64,000 bases of DNA from Streptomyces mesophilus (GTDB lineage Bacteria > Actinomycetota > Actinomycetes > Streptomycetales > Streptomycetaceae): positions 124,001 through 188,000 of the forward strand of contig NZ_JAAKZW010000002.1 of NCBI RefSeq assembly GCF_011044995.1, given 5' to 3'. Below are positions 16,506 through 24,650 of this stretch, piece after piece. Every line of letters begins with the position of its first letter. Within the stretch, counting starts at the first letter, position 1. The translations under genes and the position numbers were made by a program. Below the pieces are notes generated by a model. That model was not told the DNA's origin and ran no database searches. It was given only the letters and a program-made list of their open reading frames with translations.

Positions 16506-17267
16506 ATGACGACCGAACTGTCCGGCCGCCCGCCCGTCGTCGACCTGGCCACCTGGCAGGCCGAACGGGACGAGCTGCTGGTACGCGAGAAGGCGCACAC
16601 ACGCGAGGGGGACGCGATCGCGGCGGCCCGGCGGCGGCTGCCGATGGTGGAGTTCGACGGGGGCGTCGAGGTGGTCGGCGCCGACGGGGCCGTGCCGTTC
16701 CTGGACCTGTTCCAGGGGCGCGAGGAACTCGTGCTCTACAAGCACATGTGGTATGACGGCGCGCCCCACCAGGGACAGTGCGAGGGCTGCACCACCACGG
16801 CCTGGCACCTCGACGACTCCGTCTACCTCAACGCCCGCAACGTGTCGTTCGCCGTCGTCACCACGGGTGCCTGGAACGAGGTCGCCGCCTACGCCGAGTT
16901 CATGGGCTACACCCAGCCCTGGTACTCGGTGCGCGGCATCGACGAGCCGGCCGGCGGCGAGATGGGCTACCTCGCGAGCTATCTGCGCGACGGCGACCGT
17001 ACGTTCCTCACGTACTCCACGACGGGCCGCGGCAACGAGCGCGCGAACCCGGCCCTCGGTCTGCTCGACATGACCCCGTACGGCCGCGGCGAGCAGTGGG
17101 AGGACAACCCCGAGGGCTGGCCCAAGGGGCTCGACGCGTGCTGGTCCTGGCGCTTCGACGCGGACGGCAACCCCACCTGGGGCCCGACCGGCCGCCCCAC
17201 ACCGCAGTGGACCCGCCCGGGCGCGACTCCGGTGGAGACACTGGGCCGGACGACCCACTGCCACTGA
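16506..17267 (+). CDS. DUF899 (thioredoxin-like) family protein
   Basis: A 253-residue protein of the DUF899 family, which has a thioredoxin-like fold. The typical pieces are LLVREKAHTREGDAIAAARR, LVLYKHMWYDG, CEGCTTTAWHL (a CxxC-like pair) and a C-terminal WGPTGRPTPQWTRPG. The ATG follows GGAGAA at 16497-16502. Its substrate is unknown. It is divergent from the GST-like gene, and the 108-bp spacer probably holds both promoters. A role in thiol redox chemistry would fit both but is inference. Confidence 0.85.
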   Translation: MTTELSGRPPVVDLATWQAERDELLVREKAHTREGDAIAAARRRLPMVEFDGGVEVVGADGAVPFLDLFQGREELVLYKHMWYDGAPHQGQCEGCTTTAWHLDDSVYLNARNVSFAVVTTGAWNEVAAYAEFMGYTQPWYSVRGIDEPAGGEMGYLASYLRDGDRTFLTYSTTGRGNERANPALGLLDMTPYGRGEQWEDNPEGWPKGLDACWSWRFDADGNPTWGPTGRPTPQWTRPGATPVETLGRTTHCH

Positions 17268-17270
17268 CTC

Positions 17271-17641
17271 TCAGGCGCGGCACAGACAGAACGGATGGCC
17301 CGCCGGGTCCGCGTAGACGCGGAAGCCGCGGCGGCCGTTGTCGTCGTCGAGGTCCAAGGGCATGGCGCCGAGCGCCAGGGCCTGGGCCTCGGCGTCGGCC
17401 ATGTCCGTGACCGTCAGATCGAGGTGCAGCTGCTGGGAGTTGGTGTCGGCGCGCGGCCACTGCGGCGGCTGATGGCCCGGGGCCCGCTGGAAGGCCATGC
17501 GGTGGCCGCCCGGTGCGTACAGGTCGTACCAGTCCTCGTTGTCCTGTTTGATCTCGCCGCCGAGCAGGGCGGCGTAGAAACCGGCGAGGGCCGCGGGGTC
17601 GGGCAGTCGACGGCGACCAGGCAGTACGTGGCGACCGGCAT
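17271..17641 (-). pseudogene. VOC/glyoxalase-family gene with a one-base frameshift
   Basis: The first 13 codons (MPVATYCLVAVDCP, ATG at 17639-17641) are a perfect start for a ~124-residue VOC protein. After a C run at 17601-17603 (read on the minus strand) the frame shifts by one base and continues as DPAALAGFYAALLGGE in another frame, ending in VYADPAGHPFCLCRA. One extra C would restore the whole gene. It is therefore either a recent pseudogene or a base-calling error in a homopolymer. If intact, it would be a bleomycin-resistance/glyoxalase-fold enzyme of unknown substrate. Confidence 0.8.
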
Positions 17642-17666
17642 GGGATCAACCTCCTGTGCACCGGGG

Positions 17667-17750
17667 ACTTTGCTCCGGTGACTTCGCTCCGGTGACTTCG
17701 CTCCAGTGGCTTCGGTCCGGTGACTTCTCGCGCGTCACTTCTCGCGGGCG
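17667..17750. repeat. Six tandem copies of a 14-bp repeat
   Basis: Units start at 17667, 17681, 17695, 17709, 17723 and 17737 with the consensus ACTTCGCTCCGGTG; the first three differ by 1-2 bases and the last two have drifted (ACTTCTCGCGCGTC type). The array fills the upstream region of the VOC gene, 25-110 bp from its ATG. It also lies about 130 bp upstream of the WhiB gene on the other strand. It may be an iterated protein-binding site or a slippage product. Confidence 0.85.
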
Positions 17751-17878
17751 AGTGCCCTGCCCAGACGGTCTGATGCGGCCCGGAAGTCGGGCCGAGCCTA
17801 CGAATTCGTCCCCTGACCCACCTATCTCCTGCGGTACGCGGGGTACCCGCGAGGCTCCGGTGCCGTGAAGGGATGGAC

Positions 17879-18139
17879 ATGGAGTGGATGGAACGGGCCG
17901 AATGCGTGCGGGAGGACCCGGAGTTGTTCTTCCCCGTCGGCACGACAGGCCCTGCGCTGCGGGACCTCCAGGAGGCGAAGGCGGTGTGCCGTCGGTGTCC
18001 GGTGGCGCAGCAGTGCCTGGACTTGGCACTGAGCAGCGGGCAGACGGCGGGCATCTGGGGCGGTACGTCCGAGAGCGAACGGGCCCCGCTGCTGCGGGCC
18101 GCGCGCCGCAGGGAGCGGTACCACGCTCGTTTCCGCTGA
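17879..18139 (+). CDS. WhiB-family Fe-S transcriptional regulator (Wbl)
   Basis: An 86-residue Wbl protein, the actinobacterial Fe-S cluster regulators that act with the principal sigma factor. The four cluster Cys are in AECVRED, AVCRRC and QQCLDL (pattern C...CxxC...C). The turn motif GIWGGTSESER and a basic C-terminus (RAARRRERYHARFR) follow. I prefer the ATG at 17879 because GAAGGG lies 6 nt upstream; the ATG at 17873 abuts that site. The size and FFPVGT opening are closest to the WblE/WhiB1-like group. It stands alone. Confidence 0.9.
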   Translation: MEWMERAECVREDPELFFPVGTTGPALRDLQEAKAVCRRCPVAQQCLDLALSSGQTAGIWGGTSESERAPLLRAARRRERYHARFR

Positions 18140-18169
18140 GCCGATGGGACGCCCGAGGCCGCAGGGGCG

Positions 18170-20521
18170 TCACTGCTGCGCGAAGGGCACAGGCTCACGC
18201 CCCTTCGGCTGAGAGGGAGTGCGCGGCGGCGTCAGATCGGGCAGCGGCCGGGTCTCGGTGCGCTCAGGGGTGAGTCGCACCTCCTCGCCGTGGTGGCGTA
18301 TGACCAGGGAATCGCCGCTGAGCAGGGTGTACTCCGCCGCGTCGCGCGTGATACGCACGGAGATCCGGCGGCCGAACACGGTGATGCGGAACGCAAGCCG
18401 GAAGAGGTGGTCCGGCAGCCGTGGCGAGAAGGAGAGGTCGCCGCCTTGGCGGCGCAGCCCGCCGAAACCCGCGACCAGGGCGATCCAGCTGCCCGCGAGC
18501 GAGGCGAGATGCAGGCCGTCGCGGGTGTTCTGCTCCAGGTCGAGCAGATCGATGAGCGAGGTCTCGCCGAGATAGTCGTACGCCAGGTCCAGATGTCCCG
18601 TCCGCGCGGCGACGACGGCCTGGAAGGCGGCCGACAGGGACGAGTCCCGCACCGTCAGCTCCTCGTAGTACGCGAAAGCCCGCGCCTTCTCCTCGTCGGT
18701 GAACGCGTCGCCGCGCAGGAAGAGCGCGAGCACCAGATCCGCCTGCTTGATGACCTGGCTGCGGTAGAGAGCGAAGTAGTGGAAGTGGTGCATCAGCGGG
18801 TACTGGTCGGGGTGCGTGGCGGCGAAGTCCCAGCGGGCGCGGCGGGTGAACCCGGCCGACTGCTCGTGCACTTGGAGTTCTTCGCTGTACGGGATGGCCA
18901 TCGCGTCGGCGGCCCGGCGCCAGCAGCGCACCTGGCCCTCGTCGACCCCCAGGCGCCGCGCGGCCTCCGGGTGCCGCTCCACGGCGTCGGCGGCGTCCCG
19001 GAGATTCTGCTGGGCCATGAGATTCGTGTAGAGGTTGTCGTTCGTCAGGGCGCTGTACTCGTCGGGACCCGTCACTCCGTCGATGTGGAACGTGCCCGCC
19101 TCGTCGTGATGCCCGAGCGAGTGCCACAGACGTGCGCTGTGCACCAGGATGTCCACGCCGATATGCCGCTCGAAGTCCTCGTCGCCCGTGCACTCCACAT
19201 AGCGCACCGCCGCCGCGGCGATGGCCGCGTTGACGTGGAAGGCGGCAGCACCGGCCGGCCAGTAGCCCGAGCACTCCCGGCCCGCGATGGTGCGCCACGG
19301 GAACGCCGCGCCCGCCAGGCCGAGTTGACTCGCGCGCTCCTGCGCCAGGGGCAGGGTGCTGTGCCGCCACCGCAGGGCCTGGGCCACGGCGTCGGGGTCG
19401 GTGTAGGTGAGGATCGGCAGGATGTACGCCTCGGTGTCCCAGAAGCAGTGCCCCTCGTAGCCGGGACCGGTCAACCCCTTGGCGGGAATGGGCTGTTCCT
19501 CGGCCCGGTCGCCCGCCTGCAGCACGTGGAACAGGGCGAACCGTACGGCCTGCTGAAGCCGCTGGTCGCCGCGCACCTCCACATCCGCACAGTCCCAGAA
19601 CGCGTCGAGCCGCTGCCGCTGTTCGTCGGCGAGCCCCTGCCACCCCGTATGCCGGGCGGCGGCCAGCGCGGCGTCCACCTGATCCCGCAGGGCAGGCAGC
19701 GAGCGGGTACGCGACCAGCCGTACGCCACCGTCTTGTCCACCCGCAGCCGCTCGCCGGGGGAGAGCCGGCCCACCACGGTGTAGCGCGCGAGATCGGGTT
19801 CGGCCTCGGAGGTGCCCTGCCAGCCGTCCGGTCCGTCCACCCGGTGCTCGGCGGCCACGGCGACGCGCAGTCGGCTCTTCTCGGTGGAGTGGATCAGGCC
19901 CAGATGGACGTCGGAGGCGTGGTGTTCCTCGGCGCGCAGCGGCGACTGCAGCACGGTCGAGCCGCGGGGGTCCCCGTTGTGCGGCGGCAGTTGCTCATTG
20001 GCCACGAGCTCGGACTGCACGACGACCCGCGTCTCGTGCGAGACCGGCTCCACTTCGTAGCGGATCGCGGCCACGGCGCGCTGGGTCAGCGAGACGAGCC
20101 GGGTCGAGCGCACCCGGACACGTCGTCCCGCGGGCGACGTCCAGTCGACGGCGCGGTGCAGTTGCCCCGTACGGAAGTCGAGGGTGCGTTCGTGGTGGTG
20201 CAGGGTGCCGTAGCGCAGGTCGAAGGGTTCGTCGTCGACGAGCAGCCGCATCACCTTGCCGTTGGTGACGTTGATGACGGACTCGCCGAAGTCCGGATAC
20301 CCGTAGCCCGCTTCGGCGTACGGCATGGGGTGCAGCTCGTGGACACCGTTGAGGTAGCTGCCGGGCAGGCCGTGCGGCTCGCCCTCGTCGAGGTTGCCGC
20401 GCCAGCCGATATGGCCGTTGGAGAGCGCGAACAGCGACTCCGTCTGCGGCAGCACATCCAACTGCAGGGATTCCTCCCGCACTTGCCAGGGCTCGGTGGT
20501 GAATCCGGAGTGCCTGATCAC
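18170..20521 (-). CDS. Glycoside hydrolase family 65 protein (maltose/trehalose/kojibiose phosphorylase-like)
   Basis: A 783-residue cytoplasmic enzyme. It has the GH65 N-terminal beta-sandwich (LSNGHIGWRGNLDEG at about 33-47), the (alpha/alpha)6 barrel with GHCFWDTEAYILPILTYT, the catalytic acid region GVTGPDEYSALTNDN and a short C-terminal beta domain. GH65 enzymes phosphorolyse alpha-linked disaccharides to beta-glucose-1-phosphate and glucose. The usual adjacent HAD-type beta-phosphoglucomutase gene is missing, so the product must be handled from elsewhere or the protein is a hydrolase. Substrate specificity cannot be read from the motifs. Confidence 0.9.
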   Translation of the reverse strand: MIRHSGFTTEPWQVREESLQLDVLPQTESLFALSNGHIGWRGNLDEGEPHGLPGSYLNGVHELHPMPYAEAGYGYPDFGESVINVTNGKVMRLLVDDEPFDLRYGTLHHHERTLDFRTGQLHRAVDWTSPAGRRVRVRSTRLVSLTQRAVAAIRYEVEPVSHETRVVVQSELVANEQLPPHNGDPRGSTVLQSPLRAEEHHASDVHLGLIHSTEKSRLRVAVAAEHRVDGPDGWQGTSEAEPDLARYTVVGRLSPGERLRVDKTVAYGWSRTRSLPALRDQVDAALAAARHTGWQGLADEQRQRLDAFWDCADVEVRGDQRLQQAVRFALFHVLQAGDRAEEQPIPAKGLTGPGYEGHCFWDTEAYILPILTYTDPDAVAQALRWRHSTLPLAQERASQLGLAGAAFPWRTIAGRECSGYWPAGAAAFHVNAAIAAAAVRYVECTGDEDFERHIGVDILVHSARLWHSLGHHDEAGTFHIDGVTGPDEYSALTNDNLYTNLMAQQNLRDAADAVERHPEAARRLGVDEGQVRCWRRAADAMAIPYSEELQVHEQSAGFTRRARWDFAATHPDQYPLMHHFHYFALYRSQVIKQADLVLALFLRGDAFTDEEKARAFAYYEELTVRDSSLSAAFQAVVAARTGHLDLAYDYLGETSLIDLLDLEQNTRDGLHLASLAGSWIALVAGFGGLRRQGGDLSFSPRLPDHLFRLAFRITVFGRRISVRITRDAAEYTLLSGDSLVIRHHGEEVRLTPERTETRPLPDLTPPRTPSQPKGREPVPFAQQ

Positions 20522-20625
20522 GGGCGGCCCTCCGCTCGTCGGGCGCCGTTCACGGTGTCGATGCGGGTCATCGGGGACGGGTACCGCGCACGGGACGGAT
20601 CAAGCCCGGGCCCGCGGGCCGCCCC

Positions 20626-21516
20626 TCAGCGGCCGACGGGCGTCTCGTCCGCCATGTGCGAGAGCTTCTCCGGGTTGCGGACGTGGTAGAGCCCGGTGAT
20701 CAGGCCCTCGTCGATCCGTACGGTCAGGACCCCGTCCAGGTCCCCGCCGATCCGGATGATCAGCGCCGGATGCCCGTTGACCTGGGCCGGTTCGACCGAG
20801 CCGGTCTCCTTGAGCCGGGGCAGGGCCAGCCTGAGGAAGGAACCCACCTCCGCGGCACCGGCGAGCGGGTGGAGCAGTGCCTGCTTGACCCCGCCGCCGT
20901 CCGTCAGCATCACGACATCCGGCGCCAGCTTGTCGAGCAGACCCTGTAGATCGCCGGTCTCGACGGCGTGCCGGAACGCGTCGAGCGCGCCCTGCGCCGC
21001 GTGCGAGGTGACGGTCTCGCGGGGCCTGCGCGCAGCGACATGACTGCGGGCGCGGTGCGCGATCTGGCGTACGGCCGCGGGGGATTTGTCGACCGCGGCG
21101 GCGATCTCGTCGTATCCGAGGGCGAAGACCTCCCGCAGCACGAACACCGCGCGTTCGGTGGGCGAGAGCGTCTCGAGGACGAGGAGCATCGCCGTCGAGA
21201 CGCTCTCGGCGAGCTCGACGTTCTCGGCCACGTCCGGGGCGGTGAGCAGGGGCTCGGGCAGCCATGGGCCGACGTAGTCCTCCTTGCGGCGCTTGAGCGA
21301 GCGCAACCGCATCAGCGCCTGCCGGGTGGTGATCCGCACCAGGTACGCGCGCGGTTCACGGACCTCGTCGAACTCCACGCCGGTCCACTTGAGCCAGGTC
21401 TCCTGCAGCACGTCCTCGGCGTCCGCCGCGGAACCGAGCATCTCGTACGCGACGGTGAACAGCAGGTTGCGGTGCTCGACGAAGGCGGCGGTGGCGGGGT
21501 CCGTGGCCTGGCTCAT
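20626..21516 (-). CDS. ECF41-type RNA polymerase sigma factor (SigJ-like, SnoaL C-terminal domain)
   Basis: 296 residues. Region 2 has VAYEMLGSAADAEDVLQETWLKW (about 21-43), region 4 has LSPTERAVFVLREVFALGYDEIA and an HTH ending in IAHRARSHVAAR. The C-terminal ~110 residues form a SnoaL-like domain with VVMLTDGGGVK and a terminal NPEKLSHM; these DGGG and NPxKL motifs mark the ECF41 group, whose C-terminal extension acts as a built-in anti-sigma. No classic partner (carboxymuconolactone decarboxylase or oxidoreductase) is adjacent; the upstream 215 bp leads to dps on the other strand. A second ECF41 is at 43926. Confidence 0.93.
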   Translation of the reverse strand: MSQATDPATAAFVEHRNLLFTVAYEMLGSAADAEDVLQETWLKWTGVEFDEVREPRAYLVRITTRQALMRLRSLKRRKEDYVGPWLPEPLLTAPDVAENVELAESVSTAMLLVLETLSPTERAVFVLREVFALGYDEIAAAVDKSPAAVRQIAHRARSHVAARRPRETVTSHAAQGALDAFRHAVETGDLQGLLDKLAPDVVMLTDGGGVKQALLHPLAGAAEVGSFLRLALPRLKETGSVEPAQVNGHPALIIRIGGDLDGVLTVRIDEGLITGLYHVRNPEKLSHMADETPVGR

Positions 21517-21731
21517 CTGCGGCTCCTCGGTGCGTGCGGAAGCGGGTCACCCATGGGATGCCGGGCGGCGCGGATCTGTGACAACGCCGGCGTGGACCGG
21601 CGCCTTCCGGACCTCGACGTACCTGTGCCCCACGTCACGTGAGCCCCATATTCGCAAGGACGTATGGCCGCCGGACGGTGGGGCACCCGGGCGATCAGCA
21701 CTCTCCCCCTTTCCTCATAGGAGGCCTGCCG

Positions 21732-22211
21732 ATGACTGCCGTGAACAGCCCGGTCCCCGAGGCCGACATCAAAGCCACCGGGGAAGTCCTGCAGGGCGCG
21801 CTCGTCGATCTGCTGGATCTGTCGCTGATCGCCAAGCAGGCGCACTGGAACATTCTCGGGCCGAGGTTCCGCTCGATCCACCTCCAGCTCGACGAGGTCG
21901 TCGCGACCGCCCGTACGTACGCGGACACCATCGCCGAACGCTCGTCGACCATCGGAGTTCCGCCCGACGGACGGGCCGCGACGCTCGCCCGGCACTCGGA
22001 CGTCGCGCAGCCGCCGGACGGCTGGCTGCAGGAGCACGCCGTCGTCGAACTGCTCATCGACGCACTCGCCGGGACGATCCGCCGGATGCACGAACGCATC
22101 CGGATCACCGGGGACACCGACCTCGTGAGCCAGGACGTCCTGCTCGGGCTGACCGCTCAACTGGAGAAGCACCACTGGATGTTCCAGGCCGAACACCCCA
22201 GGCCCCAGTAG
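21732..22211 (+). CDS. dps: Dps-family DNA-binding ferritin-like protein
   Basis: A 159-residue ferritin-like protein that forms dodecamers, oxidises iron with H2O2 and protects DNA in stress. The ferroxidase residues appear in LIAKQAHWNILG (His) and LQLDEVVATARTYADTIAER (Asp/Glu), and the C-terminus has LEKHHWMFQAE. Streptomyces has several Dps types; this one has only a short N-terminal tail. The ATG follows TAGGAGG. The gene ends just before a strong hairpin at 22220-22255. Confidence 0.92.
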   Translation: MTAVNSPVPEADIKATGEVLQGALVDLLDLSLIAKQAHWNILGPRFRSIHLQLDEVVATARTYADTIAERSSTIGVPPDGRAATLARHSDVAQPPDGWLQEHAVVELLIDALAGTIRRMHERIRITGDTDLVSQDVLLGLTAQLEKHHWMFQAEHPRPQ

Positions 22212-22219
22212 CCCCGAGC

Positions 22220-22255
22220 CCCAGCAGGGCGCCGCCCGGGCGGCGCCCTGCTGGG
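22220..22255. terminator. Perfect 18-bp inverted repeat after dps
   Basis: CCCAGCAGGGCGCCGCCC (22220-22237) is followed at once by its exact reverse complement (22238-22255). It begins 8 bp after the dps stop. It is a very stable rho-independent-type hairpin without a U tract, as is common in Streptomyces. Confidence 0.85.
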
Positions 22256-22261
22256 CCGCCG

Positions 22262-22403
22262 TCAGGGCCGCTCGCGCTCCGCGTCCACGATGCCGCGCTC
22301 CAGGACCGCCGACGCACCCAGGAACGTATCGGACATGATCTCCTCGGCCGCCGACCAGTCGCCGACCAGTCGCCGACCAGTCGCCGGTCAGCCGCAGGGC
22401 ATG
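22262..22403 (-). pseudogene. Remnant of an ECF sigma factor gene, disrupted by an 11-bp tandem repeat
   Basis: The minus strand reads ALRLTGDWSA, then AEEIMSDTFL and GASAVLERGIVDAERERP to a TGA at 22262-22264. LTGDWSAAEEIMSDTFL matches region 2 of ECF sigma factors; the rest of the gene is missing. The run GDWSA is broken by three copies of the 11-bp unit CCGACCAGTCG (22351-22361, 22362-22372, 22373-22383); two extra copies add 22 bp and shift the frame. Confidence 0.55.
22351..22383. repeat. Three tandem copies of an 11-bp unit
   Basis: CCGACCAGTCG occurs three times in a row without a mismatch, followed by a partial copy (CCGGTCAG). It lies inside the sigma-factor remnant. The length is not a multiple of three, so it is a likely slippage mutation. 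Confidence 0.9.
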
Positions 22404-22457
22404 GTGGTAGACCGCCCGGATGTGCCTGAGGGGCGGCCGGGCGGGTACTCGCGACGG

Positions 22458-22853
22458 ATGAACGTCATGAACACCGGGATGAACGTCATGAGTACCGGCT
22501 GGACCGAGCGGGCCGCCGCACCAGGCGCGGCGGTCGGTGTCGTGCTGGCCCTGGTGGGGCTCGCCATCGTGGGCATGCTGATCGGAGCGTTTGTGTGGGG
22601 CCGCCGCAGGCAGGACCGCGCGCCGCGGCCGCCGCGCCCCGAGGAGCAGCCGAGGCTGCCCGGAGGCCGGCCGTCAGGCCCGGTCCAGGAGGTCAGGGAG
22701 CCGGACGAGCTGCCGCCCGACAGCCCGCGGCTGACCCCGCACCAGCTGCGGCACTCCAGCACGAGGAGCAGCGCCGACCAGGAGCCGTCCAAGTGGAGCG
22801 GCGGCGGCAGCGGCGCCTTCGGCAGTGGTGGCCCGGGCGGGAAGCAGGGGTGA
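22458..22853 (+). CDS. DUF6479-like small membrane protein
   Basis: 131 residues: a repetitive start (MNVMNTGMNVMST), one transmembrane helix (VGVVLALVGLAIVGMLIGAFVWG, about 27-49), then a basic, Pro-rich cytoplasmic tail ending in a Gly-rich stretch. The layout and the RPGGRPSGPVQEVREPDELP-like tail resemble the actinobacterial DUF6479 family of unknown function. The start could be the ATG at 22458 or the in-frame ATG at 22467; neither has a strong ribosome-binding site. No partner gene is visible. Confidence 0.6.
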   Translation: MNVMNTGMNVMSTGWTERAAAPGAAVGVVLALVGLAIVGMLIGAFVWGRRRQDRAPRPPRPEEQPRLPGGRPSGPVQEVREPDELPPDSPRLTPHQLRHSSTRSSADQEPSKWSGGGSGAFGSGGPGGKQG

Positions 22854-23077
22854 GCCGCCTTCGGTTCACCGGTGCCGTGCGCACCGCCAACTCTTTTGTG
22901 CCGACGCGGGTTTGAGGCCGTAGGGCCGGGATACCCGGCTGCCGGCTGAGTGGCCAAGGGACTGTGGTTGCGGCCGCGGGTGCCGCCTGGGACGGCGGCT
23001 CTTGCGGCCGCGACCCGGTCCCTTCAGCACGTGCCGGCCGCTCGCAGCGATCGCGAGCGCGCACTGCCTGCGCATGC

Positions 23078-23579
23078 GGCCGGGCAGATCGAGGAGGGTT
23101 CGGGCCTGTCGACATCTGGGTGAACAACGCCTTCGCCGGCGTCCGCGCACCGTTTTGCGAGATCCCGGATGCCCGGGCGCCCGCGCCCCGTCGCGCCCGT
23201 GTACCAGCCGGAGGCCGCCGCACGTGCCGTCGTCCACGCGGCGGATCATCCCCGGCGGCGTGAGTACTGGACCGGTGGGTCCACGGCGGCGACGCTGATC
23301 GCCAATGCCGTGGCGCCCGGCCTGTTCGACCGCTACCTCGCGCGCACCGCGTACGCCGCGCAGCACGACGAGCAGGGCGACCACACGTTCGGCAATCTGT
23401 GGTCGCCGGCCGACGGCCCCGGGGGACCGGACGCCGGAGCGCACGGACGCTTCGACGAGGAGGCGAGGAGCAGGAGCGCGCAGGCCTGGTTCTCGCGGCA
23501 GCGGAACCGGCTGGCGGTGGCGGCGGTGGTCGGGGCGTTGGTGGCCGCCGGCCGCAGGGCCGGGCCGGGCAAGCCCTGA
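23078..23579 (+). pseudogene. Degraded short-chain dehydrogenase (SDR) gene
   Basis: One frame holds FGPVDIWVNNAFAGVRAPF (about 23099-23155), the NNA-type motif of SDR enzymes. Another frame from about 23195 holds PVYQPEAAARAVVHAADHP, REYWTGGSTAATLIANAVAPGL and the long C-terminal tail of the ~330-residue SDR subfamily, to a TGA at 23577-23579. About 130 middle codons, including the catalytic Tyr-x-x-x-Lys, are missing. The N-terminal nucleotide-binding motif is also gone. The bases 22854-23077 before it hold no gene I can recognise. Confidence 0.75.
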
Positions 23580-23631
23580 GGGTCCGGCCTCTCGGTGTGT
23601 CCGGGCCAAGGCCCTTTCACGCCCTGCTCGT

Positions 23632-24510
23632 TCAGGCGCTTGCGGCCGGCTTGAGCACCTCCTCGCACCACTGCCGGAAGGTGGTGGGGGCGGGTGCGGT
23701 CAGAGCCCGCTGCTCGCCGTCGTAGATGCCGTCGCTCTGTGCGGCGGCCATGTCGACCAGGCCCTGCGCCCAGGCGTCGCTCATCCCGTACTGCATCATC
23801 GTCGCCTTGTAGGTCTCGGCGTCGGCCTGCTGGAACCGGACCGGGCGCTTCAGGACTTCGGAGACGACCCGGGCCATGGCGTCGGGGGACAGGGAGTCCG
23901 GGCTGACGACCGGGACGGTGTCCTGTCCGGTCCAGGTGTCGTCGGCCAGGAGGCGGGCGGCGGCCGCGGCGATGTCGCGCGTGGCGACGACGGCCAGCGG
24001 ACGGTCCGCGCTGTTCGGCATGACGAACGTGCCCTGTGACGTGATCGCCTCGGTCTGGTGGAGCAGGTTCTCCATGAAGTACGGCATGGCCAGGGCCCGG
24101 TAGGCGACCCCGGTGCTCTCGATCAGCTCGTCCATCGCGAAGGCGGGCGTCAGCAGTCCGGCGTGCCTGCCGTAGGTGCGGCCCAGGCTGGTCACACCGA
24201 CGACGCGCCGGACGCCTTGGTTCCTGATCGCCTCGCAGGCCGGGCGGGTGAAACCGAGGTAGTGGTCCTCGATGCTGTCCGTGCCCGGGTTCGGGGGGAC
24301 CAGCCAGAGCACGCTGTCGGCATCCTTGAACGCCTCGTCGAGCACGTCGGGGTCGCTGTGGGAGCCCTGGACGACGTCGGCGCGCTCGCGCGTCCGCGGG
24401 GTCAGTCGGCCGGGGTCGCGGGCGATGACCCGGACGGGGTGACCGCTGTCGAGCAGCGTGTCCAGGACCTGGCGGCCTATTTGACCGGTGGGAGCGGTAA
24501 TGACGATCAC
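23632..24510 (-). CDS. NmrA-like NAD(P)-binding protein
   Basis: A 292-residue atypical SDR. The N-terminal glycine motif is TAPTGQIGRQVLDTLL (TGxxGxxG, about 5-20); VLWLVPPN, GVTSLGRTYG and PYFMENLL are typical of the NmrA/QOR2 group, which use or sense NADP(H) or quinones. The Tyr-Lys catalytic pair is not conserved as in classical SDRs. It is divergent from a TetR gene; both probably answer to the two operators at 24587-24638. Confidence 0.85.
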   Translation of the reverse strand: MIVITAPTGQIGRQVLDTLLDSGHPVRVIARDPGRLTPRTRERADVVQGSHSDPDVLDEAFKDADSVLWLVPPNPGTDSIEDHYLGFTRPACEAIRNQGVRRVVGVTSLGRTYGRHAGLLTPAFAMDELIESTGVAYRALAMPYFMENLLHQTEAITSQGTFVMPNSADRPLAVVATRDIAAAAARLLADDTWTGQDTVPVVSPDSLSPDAMARVVSEVLKRPVRFQQADAETYKATMMQYGMSDAWAQGLVDMAAAQSDGIYDGEQRALTAPAPTTFRQWCEEVLKPAASA

Positions 24511-24586
24511 GGGAGCCTCCGGATGAGGGGTGCGGAACGGTCGTTCACCTGCAGGCGCAGGCGCCTCCGCAAAGCGTTTCCGTTGA

Positions 24587-24638
24587 TAACGGTCGCACGT
24601 TAACGACGATATTGCAAAGCGCTAACGTTTCACCGTTA
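24587..24638. promoter_or_regulatory. Two TetR operator candidates (TAACG-N6-CGTTA)
   Basis: TAACG-N6-CGTTA occurs at 24587-24602 and again at 24623-24638, 36 bp centre to centre, in the spacer between the divergent NmrA-like and TetR genes. The second ends 12 bp before the TetR ATG. The shared arms and equal spacer suggest one regulator, most likely the TetR protein itself. Confidence 0.75.
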
Positions 24639-24650
24639 TCATTGGTAACC

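Noticed and set aside
17667..17750. CRISPR array
   Set aside because: The 14-bp units are directly adjacent without spacers, so it is a simple tandem repeat.
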